Made by a program: the position numbers and the translations under genes
Part shown: one piece after another, positions 9,211 through 17,827 of the stretch
How the letters are laid out: each line of letters begins with the position of its first letter
How positions within the stretch are numbered: the first letter of the stretch is position 1
The notes under the pieces: model-generated
Seen by the model: only the letters and a program-made list of their open reading frames with translations
The model's database searches: none
Told to the model about the DNA's origin: nothing
DNA from: Nostoc sp. 'Peltigera membranacea cyanobiont' N6
GTDB taxonomy: Bacteria > Cyanobacteriota > Cyanobacteriia > Cyanobacteriales > Nostocaceae
DNA: 64,000 nucleotides
Assembly (NCBI RefSeq): GCF_002949735.1
Contig: NZ_CP026681.1
Span: 5,548,001-5,612,000 of the forward strand
Direction: 5' to 3'

Positions 9211-9915
9211 TTGTTGATTACATTTTCTGACTTCACCTCAATTCCGGTTTTCTGGCTGCAAATTGCGTCGGCTGCAATTTGGGTGTTACTCATCCTCCTG
9301 GTTGCAGGGGTGGTAAACCGCTTCGCCGACAAGCCAGAAATCGTGCGGAAGATAGTTCATATTGGCACTGGTAATGTGATTCTAATCGCCTGGTGGCTAG
9401 ATATTCCCGCCAGTGTAGGAATTACAGCTTCTATTTTAGCGAGTGCAATCACCTTATTATCCTACCGATTGCCTATTCTTCCTGGCATTAATAGTGTAGG
9501 ACGGCAAAGTTTAGGGACATTTTTTTACTCTGTCAGTTTCGGTATTTTAGTCGCCTGCTTCTGGTACTTGCAACAACCCCAATACGCAGCACTAGGGATT
9601 TTGATCATGACTTGGGGAGATGGACTAGCAGCTTTAATTGGGCAACGTTTTGGTACACACAAGTATAAAATCTTTGGTACGCAAAAAAGTTGGGAAGGCT
9701 CCCTAACTATGATGCTCGTTAGCTATGTCGTCAGTAGTTTGATTTTAGTTGGAACTCAAGGAAACAGTTGGCAAATTTGGCCGATATCGCTGATGGTGGC
9801 ATTTATCGCTACTGCTTTAGAAGCTGTTTCATTTTTGGGGATTGACAATTTAACAGTTCCTTTGGGTAGTGCAGCCCTTGCCTACTTTTTAAGTCAGTTA
9901 GTTTTGAGTTACTAA
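9211..9915 (+). CDS. Phytol kinase-like / dolichol-kinase-family integral membrane protein
   Basis: A 234-aa polytopic membrane protein with about seven hydrophobic segments. It carries the CTP-dependent polyprenol/phytol kinase signature: EIVRKIVHIGTGNV near residue 50 and TWGDGLAALIGQRFG...KSWEGSLTM near 135-165. Cyanobacterial relatives (VTE5/VTE6-like) return phytol from chlorophyll breakdown to phytyl phosphates for tocopherol synthesis, which is the likely role here. No ATG lies at the start of the frame; TTG at 9211 or 9214 is used by default, so the start is uncertain. Which of the two steps it catalyses cannot be read from sequence. Confidence 0.82.
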   Translation: MLITFSDFTSIPVFWLQIASAAIWVLLILLVAGVVNRFADKPEIVRKIVHIGTGNVILIAWWLDIPASVGITASILASAITLLSYRLPILPGINSVGRQSLGTFFYSVSFGILVACFWYLQQPQYAALGILIMTWGDGLAALIGQRFGTHKYKIFGTQKSWEGSLTMMLVSYVVSSLILVGTQGNSWQIWPISLMVAFIATALEAVSFLGIDNLTVPLGSAALAYFLSQLVLSY

Positions 9916-10133
9916 TTGCCTTGAGTACTATTCCTAATTGAGCAAACAAGAGATAGCGCCAAAAATTTATCGCTAGTTAACAAATATAATGCTTCTCATC
10001 TGATTCCAATACGGGTAATACCAATTCTGTATAAAGATGCTCCAAATCAGATGAGGAACGAACTGCAAAGGGCGTAAAGTACACAAAGAAAGAAATAAAA
10101 AGTATATGTGTTAGTTAATGTGAGGGTTGGGTT

Positions 10134-10613
10134 ATGGATGCTGAAGAGTTGTACAGGCGCTATGCTGCTGGGGAGAGAGATTTCTCTGGTGTTGACTTGA
10201 GCGATGTCAACCTTAACATTGCTAGACTCGATGAATACGACCCCACTAGGAATAATCTTAGCGGCATTAATTTGAGTAGTGCTAATTTGACTAGAACCAA
10301 CATGATATGCGTCAACTTGAGCGGTGCTAATCTCAGTGGTGCTTATCTGGGACGTGCTACCTTGACTTCTGCTAACCTGACTAATGCTGATTTGAGGAAT
10401 GCCGATTTTGATTGTACTGATCTCGAAGGCGCTAAACTAATTAATGCCAATCTGCGTAGTGCCCATCTTGGTTCCGTCATATTGTATGGAGCTGACTTGA
10501 CTAATGCCGACTTGACTGGTGGTAGTCTTACTGGTAACGTCAGATACCTGACTTTGTGCAACACTATCATGCCAGATGGTACTGTTAGAACTGAGTTTCT
10601 TGATACCGAGTGA
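10134..10613 (+). CDS. Pentapeptide-repeat protein
   Basis: A 159-aa protein. After a short head (MDAEELYRRYAAGERDFSGVDLS) come two dozen A(D/N)LxX units such as ANLTNADLRNADFDCTDLEGA, which predict a right-handed quadrilateral beta-helix. The repeat covers about residues 15-140. Such proteins are abundant in Nostoc and mostly of unknown role; no effector domain is attached. It is monocistronic, starting at ATG. Confidence 0.88.
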   Translation: MDAEELYRRYAAGERDFSGVDLSDVNLNIARLDEYDPTRNNLSGINLSSANLTRTNMICVNLSGANLSGAYLGRATLTSANLTNADLRNADFDCTDLEGAKLINANLRSAHLGSVILYGADLTNADLTGGSLTGNVRYLTLCNTIMPDGTVRTEFLDTE

Positions 10614-10967
10614 GGAAGCTAATGATTCTGTATCGGCTAGGAGAAATGAAGTGATTGGTATTGGAACAGGACTCAAATAATCTTCAATATGTTCTTGAAT
10701 CTCTTCAGGAATATTTGAAAAGAAGTCTATTCCTGTCAAATTTTCAAGTTTATTCACAGTCAACCGCCAATTTTTCGTATCGGCTCAATCAACAAAAAAT
10801 AAATCTTTTTGAATATATTCAACACCACCCATTACCTGAAAATTGAGCCGAGTGTATTACCCAATACGGTTGGGTTAAGGGCTACTGGCAACAATTTTGG
10901 GTTTTTGAGACGCGATAAATCGCCGTCTCTACAAGTGTTTTGGGCTTATCTGAACTGTATTGGTCTA
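10614..10967. other. Spacer with a dispersed repeat copy, no gene seen
   Basis: Short open frames here show no codon-like pattern or family. At 10908-10934 there is one arm (27 nt, starting AGACGCGATAAATCG) of the hairpin found complete at 32578-32642. It lies between convergent genes. Confidence 0.6.
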
Positions 10968-11867
10968 TTACCGCGATCGCTCCAAAATCCAATCGAGTAA
11001 AATCGGATTGACTAACTCCGGCGCTTCATCCTGCGGACAATGCCCCACTCCCTCTAAAGGAATAAACTTTTCTACTTGGGGAAAGTTAGCTAATTCTCTC
11101 CCTAACTTAATTGGTTCCCACGGATCGGCCGTTCCCCACAAGATAATCGCTGGACACTGTAACAGTGGTAAAAGGTCTTCTGGTAGCGGCCCTGTAGAAT
11201 AAGAAGTAAAAGCCAGGAACACAGCACTAGCACCTGGATCGCTTGCTGGTGAAGTGAGAATATCTACCAACTCATCTGTCACAATCTCAGGATTTGCATA
11301 AGCTTGTAGTAAAATCTTCCGTACAGTTTTCGGTTTGGCAAGTTGATTGAAAAAGAAATCGCCAACCGATTTGATAGATAACAGGCGTTGCAGTAAAGGC
11401 GCTCCGAAACGACGAGATAAAGGTAAAGTTTCCCGTTTGCGATCGTGCAACAGCCGTAAAGAACAGTTGAGCAAAGCAACTCCTAAAACAATATCTGGGT
11501 TGCCAACTGCTGCTTGCATGGCTACAATACAGCCAATTGAATTGCCAACTAAAAAAGCAGGTTCGCCGACAACTTCGCGGCAAAAATCTGCTACTTGTTG
11601 TCCCCAGGTTTCTAGAGTGTAGGAAATTTTTTCACCAGGTTGAGGTTTTGCAGAACCGCCAAAACCAATCAAATCAATAGCATAAACACGGCAATTTTGT
11701 GCTAATACAGGAATATTTTTCCGCCAATGCCACCAAGAAGCCCCAAATCCATGCACCAGGACAACAACTGGGCCAGTGGTTCCTTGGGTTTGATAGGAGA
11801 TAGGGAAATCTTGCCAAATCCAGGTTTTTGTAGAGGTAAATGCTGTTTCTGAACTTGATGTTGTCAT
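10968..11867 (-). CDS. Alpha/beta-fold hydrolase
   Basis: A 299-aa member of the alpha/beta hydrolase superfamily. The oxyanion loop VLVHGFGASWWHW is near residue 35, the nucleophile elbow GNSIGC near 107, an acidic residue in the WGTADPWEP segment near 247, and the catalytic His in GVGHCPQDEAPE near 277. It has no signal peptide, so it is cytosolic or thylakoid-associated. Close cyanobacterial homologues are annotated only as hydrolases; the substrate is unknown. Start ATG; single gene. Confidence 0.9.
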   Translation of the reverse strand: MTTSSSETAFTSTKTWIWQDFPISYQTQGTTGPVVVLVHGFGASWWHWRKNIPVLAQNCRVYAIDLIGFGGSAKPQPGEKISYTLETWGQQVADFCREVVGEPAFLVGNSIGCIVAMQAAVGNPDIVLGVALLNCSLRLLHDRKRETLPLSRRFGAPLLQRLLSIKSVGDFFFNQLAKPKTVRKILLQAYANPEIVTDELVDILTSPASDPGASAVFLAFTSYSTGPLPEDLLPLLQCPAIILWGTADPWEPIKLGRELANFPQVEKFIPLEGVGHCPQDEAPELVNPILLDWILERSR

Positions 11868-12318
11868 AGGAAACTTGATAAATATAAGGGTAAAAGCCTT
11901 TTAGCCGTAAGGCACAAGTAAAATTGTTTTTAATTTGAACAAAATTTATCAGATTTTTAAAGTAAATGCTTTGCTCTAGTGATAACTTAGACATACACCA
12001 CTAAAGCTTCTAAGCTGATAATTTTATGCAGCATAGAGAGTTTTCGTCTTGTTGATAGAGGCAATTTACTCACAACTTAGATTATCTCAGCATTAGGAAT
12101 CATAACTTCTATGATGCAAATAATATTTTTGCGATTTATTCAAATGTGAGTGATATTAGCATCAGTGCTAGATTCAGTAGTTTCACAATTTACGATCGCT
12201 AATGCGAGTCTATAACATTATCGAATATGAGGCATCGGCTAAGGGGTGGTTTGCAACTGGAAACTGACGCTGAATTTAACAATATTTTTCTTGTTCCTAG
12301 TTCTGCGAGCCAGACAAC
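11868..12318. other. Divergent spacer, no gene seen
   Basis: AT-rich region between the divergent hydrolase and redoxin genes, expected to hold both promoters. No convincing open frame, tRNA or strong hairpin was seen. One GCGATCGC-like site lies near 12195. Confidence 0.5.
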
Positions 12319-12873
12319 ATGAATTTACTAGAAACAATCGATACTCCCATTGGGAGCTATGCACCCGATTTTGAACTGCCAGGAATTGACGGTCAAGTAC
12401 ACCATCTTAGGCGTTATCTTGAGAAGTTTCGAGCAGTGGGCGTTATTTCCTTATGTAACCACTGTCCTTATGTAGAGTGGTATATAGACAGGTTAAAAAA
12501 CATTCAAGCCGAATTTGCCCCCAAAGGCTTCACACTAATTGGGATGAATGGTAGTGATGGTAATATTGAAACTAGGCCAAGCTTTGAAAATATGAAGGCT
12601 TTTGCCCAGCGTCATAATTTGAACTTTCCTTACCTGTGGGACTCGACGCAAGATGTAACCCAGAGTTTTGGGGCGACAAAAACACCAATGGCTTTTTTAA
12701 TAGATGCTAATGGTATAGTCCGTTACAAAGGCAAAATTGACAATCATCCCCAAGATGCATCAGCAGTGGGAGAGGAATATTTGAGAAATGCGATCGCCTC
12801 TCTATTTCTTGGTCAGACAATAGATGTACCACAAACAGAACCAGTCGGGACTACATTGATTTGGCGTAACTAG
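12319..12873 (+). CDS. Thioredoxin-family protein (AhpC/TSA-like redoxin)
   Basis: A 184-aa protein with a thioredoxin fold: GSYAPDFELPGIDGQ near the start, then VGVISLCNHCPYVEWY with a CNHC redox pair at about residues 47-50, and the cis-proline region TKTPMAFLIDANGIVRYKG. Members of this cyanobacterial group are predicted thiol reductases or peroxiredoxin-like proteins; the CxxC favours disulfide exchange. No signal peptide. A spacer of about 70 bp separates it from pyrH, with which it may be co-transcribed. Confidence 0.88.
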   Translation: MNLLETIDTPIGSYAPDFELPGIDGQVHHLRRYLEKFRAVGVISLCNHCPYVEWYIDRLKNIQAEFAPKGFTLIGMNGSDGNIETRPSFENMKAFAQRHNLNFPYLWDSTQDVTQSFGATKTPMAFLIDANGIVRYKGKIDNHPQDASAVGEEYLRNAIASLFLGQTIDVPQTEPVGTTLIWRN

Positions 12874-12944
12874 ACATAGATAGTCCCTGTAACTGCTATC
12901 TTGAATTGGAGGCAATTGCAACTTTTTTGATAAAGCGTAACTTC

Positions 12945-13673
12945 ATGGGAACGAATTACCGACGGGTTTTACTCAAACTGAGCGGTGAAGCCTTAATGGG
13001 CAACATGGGCTATGGCATTGATCCAGAAGTGGTCAAAGGAATAGCACAAGAATTAGCAGAGGTGATAGCCACTGGCACTCAAATTGCCATAGTTGTTGGC
13101 GGTGGCAATATTTTTCGTGGCGTTAAAGCAGCGTCGGCGGGGATGGACAGGGCAACCGCTGACTATATTGGGATGATTGCCACGGTAATGAACGCCATGA
13201 CGTTGCAAGATTCGCTAGAACACATAGGGGTACAGACGCGGGTGCAAACCGCGATCGCTATGCAAGAATTAGCAGAACCATATATCCGTCGTCGTGCCAT
13301 CCGTCATCTTGAAAAAGGGCGGGTGGTAATTTTTGGTGCTGGTTCGGGAAATCCCTTCTTTACTACAGACACCACGGCGGCACTAAGAGCAGCAGAAATT
13401 GATGCCGAAGTGATTTTTAAAGCCACCAAAGTAGACGGGGTGTATGATGCAGATCCTCATATTTATCCTAACGCCAAGCGTTACAATAGCCTCACCTACG
13501 CGCACGTTTTAGCCAAAGATTTGCGGGTGATGGATAGTACTGCGATCGCCTTGTGTAAAGAAAATAATATCCCAATTCTGGTATTTGACCTAACGGTGCG
13601 AGGTAATATCCACCGAGCAGTCTTGGGAGAATCCATCGGTACCCTTGTGGGAGGTTCTTGTGATATTAGCTGA
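12945..13673 (+). CDS. pyrH: Uridylate kinase
   Basis: A 242-aa hexameric UMP kinase (amino-acid kinase fold), converting UMP to UDP for pyrimidine nucleotide supply. Visible are RRVLLKLSGEALMG at the N-terminus, VVGGGNIFRG, the TTDTTAALRAAEI segment and KVDGVYDADP. The ATG at 12945 gives the normal family length; the frame is open back to a TTG at 12906. Its end overlaps frr by 14 bp, the usual bacterial pyrH-frr pair. Confidence 0.97.
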   Translation: MGTNYRRVLLKLSGEALMGNMGYGIDPEVVKGIAQELAEVIATGTQIAIVVGGGNIFRGVKAASAGMDRATADYIGMIATVMNAMTLQDSLEHIGVQTRVQTAIAMQELAEPYIRRRAIRHLEKGRVVIFGAGSGNPFFTTDTTAALRAAEIDAEVIFKATKVDGVYDADPHIYPNAKRYNSLTYAHVLAKDLRVMDSTAIALCKENNIPILVFDLTVRGNIHRAVLGESIGTLVGGSCDIS

Positions 13674-14208
13674 CGCGAAAAGCAAAATGCAAAGTTCTGT
13701 TGAGTCAACTCAACGAGCTTTTAACACGATTCGCACTGGTCGTGCCAATGCGAGTCTATTAGATAAAGTATTAGTGGACTATTACGGTTCGCCTACGCCC
13801 TTAAAATCACTGGCAAACATTAGCACGCCAGATGCCTCGACAATTCTGATTCAGCCCTACGAGCGCAACACCCTAAACATCGTTGAGAAGGCGATTTCTC
13901 TCTCCGATGTGGGTTTAACACCCAGCAACGATGGTTCTGTAATTCGGCTGAATATTCCGCCTTTGACAAGCGATCGCCGGAAAGAATTTGTCAAAATGGC
14001 TACAAAGTATGCTGAAGAGGGTCGTGTTGCTATTCGCAACATCCGCCGCGATGCCATAGACTCGATTCGCAAGCAGGAGAAAGCTTCTGAAATCTCCAAA
14101 GATGAATCAAAAGACCAGCAAGACGACTTGCAAAAACTGACAAATGAGTATACTGCCAAAATAGACTCACTCTTGGCAGAAAAAGAAAAAGACATTACGA
14201 CTGTTTAA
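13660..14208 (+). CDS. frr: Ribosome recycling factor
   Basis: A 182-aa factor that, with EF-G, splits the post-termination ribosome. The signature QRAFNTIRTGRANASLLD is followed by the PPLTSDRRKEFVK segment and a long C-terminal helix. The GTG at 13660 gives an N-terminus ILADAKSKMQSS matching cyanobacterial family members and has GGGAGGT just upstream. It overlaps the end of pyrH by 14 bp, so the two are translationally coupled. Confidence 0.97.
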   Translation: MILADAKSKMQSSVESTQRAFNTIRTGRANASLLDKVLVDYYGSPTPLKSLANISTPDASTILIQPYERNTLNIVEKAISLSDVGLTPSNDGSVIRLNIPPLTSDRRKEFVKMATKYAEEGRVAIRNIRRDAIDSIRKQEKASEISKDESKDQQDDLQKLTNEYTAKIDSLLAEKEKDITTV

Positions 14209-14227
14209 AGTCTAAAGTCTTAAGCAT

Positions 14228-14275
14228 AAAGGCTGAAGGATGATAGTTAAATTCTTCAGCCTTTATCATTTTTTA
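14228..14275 (+). terminator. Rho-independent terminator of pyrH-frr
   Basis: Arms AAAGGCTGAAGGA (14228-14240) and TTCTTCAGCCTTT (14252-14264) pair over 13 positions with one wobble. An 11-nt loop separates them and a T-rich run follows to about 14275. Confidence 0.85.
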
Positions 14276-14393
14276 GCTATCTCACAAAAATTGAACAAGT
14301 AAACGGACGTGAATAATTAAAGTAGGGACAATTCATGAATTATGACCCTACTCAGTAAAAAATTAACTAATTCAGGAGCAAAAATTCAGCCTT

Positions 14394-15515
14394 ATGTACG
14401 ACTGCATCATCGTCGGCGCTGGGCCAGCTGGTGGAACGGCTGCATATCATTTAGCCAAGCAGGGGCGTTCAGTATTAGTGTTAGAAAAGGAACCCCTGCC
14501 AAGATATAAACCTTGCGGCGGTGGTGTATCTCCAGCGATCGCTCAATGGTTTGACTTTGATTTTAGCCCAGCCATTTCTGTAAAAGCTGACTCCCTTCGC
14601 TTTACCTGGAAATTGGGCGACCCTGTGGAAGCAAAAATTGCCACAGAAGAACCAGTCTGGATGGTGCGACGAGATATTTTTGACCATTTTATAGTGCAGC
14701 AAGCACAGAAGCTAGGGGCTGAACTACGAGATAATACTGAAGTAACGAGTATTGAATTTAAAGGCGACTATTGGCAAGTTAACACAGCCAATGAGCCAAT
14801 TACAGGTCGCTACTTAATCGCAGCTGATGGTGCTAAAGGGCCAATGGCAAAATGGCTCGGCTTCAAAGAACGTAAACGCCGTTTAGCAGCAGCTTTAGAA
14901 GCAGAAGTTCTGGCAACGGTGAAGGACAAATCCACGATTCACTTCGAGTTTGGCTTAGTGAAAAATGGCTACATTTGGAACTTCCCAAAAGCTGATGGTT
15001 ATTCCATTGGTGTCGGTACGTTTATCGGTGGCGAACCCCAAGATTTTAAGAAGATTTTAGATGAGTATGCGCGATCGTTTAATGTAGATATCAAAACTAG
15101 CAAGCAGTATGGTTATCCCCTTTGTTTGTGGAATGGCAAGCAAAAGCTGCATACCCAAAATGCAGTTTTGGCTGGGGAAGCTGCTTGTGTAGTCGATCCC
15201 ATGACAGCAGAAGGTATTCGTCCCTCAATTTTTAGCGGTTTAATTGCAGCAGGAGCCATTAATGAGGCTCTTTCTGGTGACACCAACGCTTTAGAAAAAT
15301 ACAGTGAAGCCATTAATGAAGAATGGGGTACTGAGATGGCTTGGGCGCAAAAATTAGCTGGAGCATTCTATCGCTTTCCAAGCATTGGCTACAAAGCTGG
15401 CGTTAAGCGCCCTTCCGGTGCCAAAATCATGGGTAAAATCCTCTGTGGAGAACTACGCTATGGCGACGTTGCCGGTCGCGCCCTCAAGCGGTTAATTCCT
15501 GGTTTTGGGGGTTAA
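14394..15515 (+). CDS. Geranylgeranyl-reductase-family flavoprotein
   Basis: A 373-aa FAD-dependent oxidoreductase. The N-terminal dinucleotide motif is DCIIVGAGPAGGTAAYHLAKQG; the family KPCGGGVSP motif is near residue 40, and the second FAD motif VLAGEAACVVDPMTAEGI near 260. It resembles ChlP, which saturates geranylgeranyl chains for chlorophyll and tocopherol, but is shorter than the roughly 405-aa ChlP. A paralogous role on another isoprenoid is therefore possible. Single gene, with a terminator after it. Confidence 0.85.
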   Translation: MYDCIIVGAGPAGGTAAYHLAKQGRSVLVLEKEPLPRYKPCGGGVSPAIAQWFDFDFSPAISVKADSLRFTWKLGDPVEAKIATEEPVWMVRRDIFDHFIVQQAQKLGAELRDNTEVTSIEFKGDYWQVNTANEPITGRYLIAADGAKGPMAKWLGFKERKRRLAAALEAEVLATVKDKSTIHFEFGLVKNGYIWNFPKADGYSIGVGTFIGGEPQDFKKILDEYARSFNVDIKTSKQYGYPLCLWNGKQKLHTQNAVLAGEAACVVDPMTAEGIRPSIFSGLIAAGAINEALSGDTNALEKYSEAINEEWGTEMAWAQKLAGAFYRFPSIGYKAGVKRPSGAKIMGKILCGELRYGDVAGRALKRLIPGFGG

Positions 15516-15585
15516 GTATTAGGGATTAGATAACGAATATCTAGCAGACGAGACACAAACCCCACAAAAATTAATTATCCTTTCT

Positions 15586-15612
15586 AGGGTGGATCTCGTC
15601 CACCCTATTTTC
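15586..15612 (+). terminator. Hairpin after the reductase gene
   Basis: Perfect 8-bp stem AGGGTGGA / TCCACCCT (15586-15593, 15599-15606) with a 5-nt loop and a T-rich tail. It can serve the plus-strand gene; the minus-strand gene ends 39 bp beyond it. Confidence 0.75.
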
Positions 15613-15644
15613 ACTTTATTTATGCCTATCTACTTACCATTTCT

Positions 15645-16265
15645 CTAAACTAGGGTTTTAGACAGGGAACTTTCAAAGGTCTGCAATATAATTCCCAGAA
15701 TCTTATCGACTGCATTAACATGATATTCTATCGAGTCAATGCAAACAGTATTCTGTTCTAAAGTTAAGAATTTCCAAGCAGTTCCACTTGTCACAACTCC
15801 ATATATCACTTTAATATCATTTCCTGCTCTTTGATTGAATATCTGAGCAGCAATCATTGTGGCTGTACATTGCCCCAATCCGGCGATGATATTCTCATTT
15901 TTGGCCTCTATAACAGTGACTACTGGGGCACTGATAAAATACTGTTCACCAGATGCACTAAGGATGAAGTCACAAAAACCTGAGAGTCCTTTTGCAGGAT
16001 CGATATTGAACTCTGTACCTGAAAATAAACTGATTTGATAATTTAACTGTCGCCTCACCTCAGATAGAATAGGAGCGATTAAGAACTCAGAACGAGCTTT
16101 TTCACTGTTGATGGCAGTAGCTAAAGTGAGGTTCTCATTCAGCAACTGCTTTAGCAAGTCAGAGGGCTGCACCCCGCCGACAGTCAGAAACAGATTACGT
16201 GTCTCTTCCAAAGTTAAGCTAAATGTATCTCTGACTTTAAGAAGACTAAAATCACTGTATGCCAT
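15645..16265 (-). CDS. Predicted PD-(D/E)xK-fold protein of unknown function
   Basis: About 206 aa from the ATG at 16265 (the frame is open to 16316). A restriction-endonuclease-like core is suggested by GFCDFIL (Asp), then VVTVIEAKNE (E-x-K), and GLGQCTATMIAAQIFN, the expected D...ExK...Q order over about residues 95-150. Such solitary proteins are common in cyanobacteria and their role is unknown. It may be an inactive or housekeeping nuclease fold; no methylase partner is nearby. Its end faces the terminator at 15586. Confidence 0.7.
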   Translation of the reverse strand: MAYSDFSLLKVRDTFSLTLEETRNLFLTVGGVQPSDLLKQLLNENLTLATAINSEKARSEFLIAPILSEVRRQLNYQISLFSGTEFNIDPAKGLSGFCDFILSASGEQYFISAPVVTVIEAKNENIIAGLGQCTATMIAAQIFNQRAGNDIKVIYGVVTSGTAWKFLTLEQNTVCIDSIEYHVNAVDKILGIILQTFESSLSKTLV

Positions 16266-16334
16266 AGACTCATGCTCCAGTTTTATCTTAATTGTGCATG
16301 ACTCACCCAGTACCATAAGACATTTAACACGAAA

Positions 16335-17195
16335 TTAAAAATACCTAGAGAAAAGCCAGATACTTGTTCCGGTTCCCAGTACACAAATAATTCCCGCCAA
16401 ACCAGCTAGGGGTTTTTTATTCTTACCTGTGAACCAGTCAGAGACAATACCAGTGTAAGTAATTAATTCTGCTGTATCTAGGGTTGCGATCGCCCATATC
16501 CATCCCGCGTGTAGTCCCCAAGCTAAACCCAAGTTGTTGTTAGAGGCAAAACGTGCCAACACCAGCACCATTCCCATCAGCCACAATCCAGGGAGTTGGG
16601 GTGCGGTTTCACGTTGCTCCCAAACTAGATGTAGTAAGGCAAAAATCAAGCTAGAAATTGCTGCAGCGACCCAAACGGGATAATCCTGCGCTAATTCAGT
16701 GAATAGAAAACCCCGAAAAACTAACTCTTCTATCCCACCGACTAATAACGCTATCAAGAAAATCGGTAGCAAGATAGGTAGTAGTAACTTGAAATTCGTT
16801 TTTTCAAAAGAACACCAACCTAACCCAAATTGCCCACTAAATACAATAGCTAGGCTAACCACTCCCAAACAGAAACCTAGCGCTAAAGAACCAAAAGTTG
16901 AAAGATTCCCAATCAAGCCGTAATCAAAAAAAGATTTATTGGTAAACCAACTAACTCCCCACAGAATTGGGGGAGCTAATAGGTAAAGTGACACCAATAA
17001 CGGCATTTTTTGCTCTGGCTGCAAAGGTTTAGGGGGTTGCCAATTGAGCAATATTGCTGATATTGCGGCTACTGGCAACCAGCAAACTATCCAGAAAATA
17101 AAAAATACCATCACTATAATTAGTGCTGGTGCATTTTGCATAAATGCTAATAAGGCATTGACCGAAGGCTCAAAAAAAGTTATCAAAAAAAACAC
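16335..17195 (-). CDS. CPBP-family intramembrane metalloprotease
   Basis: A 286-aa membrane protein with about eight hydrophobic segments. The CPBP (CAAX protease/bacteriocin-processing) motifs are in order: EELVFRG (EExxxR) near residue 155, FALLHLVWE (FxxxH) near 190, and a third His in GLHAGWIWA near 235. It is predicted to cleave substrates within the membrane; the substrate is unknown. The start is GTG at 17195, with ATG at 17141 as alternative. Confidence 0.9.
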   Translation of the reverse strand: MFFLITFFEPSVNALLAFMQNAPALIIVMVFFIFWIVCWLPVAAISAILLNWQPPKPLQPEQKMPLLVSLYLLAPPILWGVSWFTNKSFFDYGLIGNLSTFGSLALGFCLGVVSLAIVFSGQFGLGWCSFEKTNFKLLLPILLPIFLIALLVGGIEELVFRGFLFTELAQDYPVWVAAAISSLIFALLHLVWEQRETAPQLPGLWLMGMVLVLARFASNNNLGLAWGLHAGWIWAIATLDTAELITYTGIVSDWFTGKNKKPLAGLAGIICVLGTGTSIWLFSRYF

Positions 17196-17380
17196 GATAG
17201 ACTTCTTGCACTATAGATTTCTTGCTGATTAATCAAGACTCTACTAAATTTGGTGAATTATGCAAGGGGTCTAATCGTATTTTTTACCTGAGACAAAATT
17301 TTTTCAATAGAGTTAGCAGTTTGCTGATGGTAAGGATAAGTTTCAGGTGATGATAACTTGTCCTTACCCCGACAGCAAAT

Positions 17381-17818
17381 TTACTCTTCGTCTTCCAAAT
17401 CTTCGTCAGATTCCTCAGAGTCTATATCTGCTGAGGTGAGTTTTTTATCACTTTCACCAAGTTGAATCAAGTGAATATGCTTGTATCCAAGCCTAATTTC
17501 AAACTCATCTCCTGACTTTAAGCCCATTGCTTTGGTATATGTAGCACCAATCACAATCTGACCATTTTGATGGACACTAACTCGGTATGTCGGTTCGCGA
17601 CCACGACCATCTTTAGGTGCTTCTGGACTGAGAGGAATTCCTCTAGCCGATAGCAAAGCGTCATAAAAATCTGTGAGATTGACACGAACCTGATTATTCT
17701 TAGTAACAGTGTAATAGCCGCACTGTTTGGCTCTTTCTCGGCGTGGTAAAGTGGAAAGTTCTTTTACTTTCGCAAGTAGTGTTTTTCCGGTTAATGGCGC
17801 GGTTGCAGTTTCAGTCAT
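17381..17818 (-). CDS. cyAbrB-type transcriptional regulator
   Basis: A 145-aa regulator of the cyanobacterial AbrB group. A conserved N-terminal block (LTGKTLLAKVKELSTLPRR, then RAKQCGYY) and the PTYRVSVHQNGQIVIG AbrB-like DNA-binding segment (about 75-120) are followed by an acidic tail DSEESDEDLEDEE. The paralogues cyAbrB1 and cyAbrB2 control carbon/nitrogen genes, hydrogenase and heterocyst genes in this phylum; I cannot say which one this is. The ATG at 17818 is preferred over an upstream TTG. Confidence 0.92.
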   Translation of the reverse strand: MTETATAPLTGKTLLAKVKELSTLPRRERAKQCGYYTVTKNNQVRVNLTDFYDALLSARGIPLSPEAPKDGRGREPTYRVSVHQNGQIVIGATYTKAMGLKSGDEFEIRLGYKHIHLIQLGESDKKLTSADIDSEESDEDLEDEE

Positions 17819-17827
17819 TATGCTCAA

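Noticed and set aside
10437..10763. Minus-strand 108-codon frame overlapping the pentapeptide-repeat gene
   Set aside because: Its Gln/Ile/Ser repeats mirror the pentapeptide code on the other strand.
14394..15515. Calling this gene chlP
   Set aside because: It is about 30 residues shorter than ChlP and lacks enough diagnostic positions by eye; left as a family-level call.
15645..16265. Calling this a restriction enzyme of a restriction-modification system
   Set aside because: There is no methyltransferase neighbour, and solitary copies are common in cyanobacteria.
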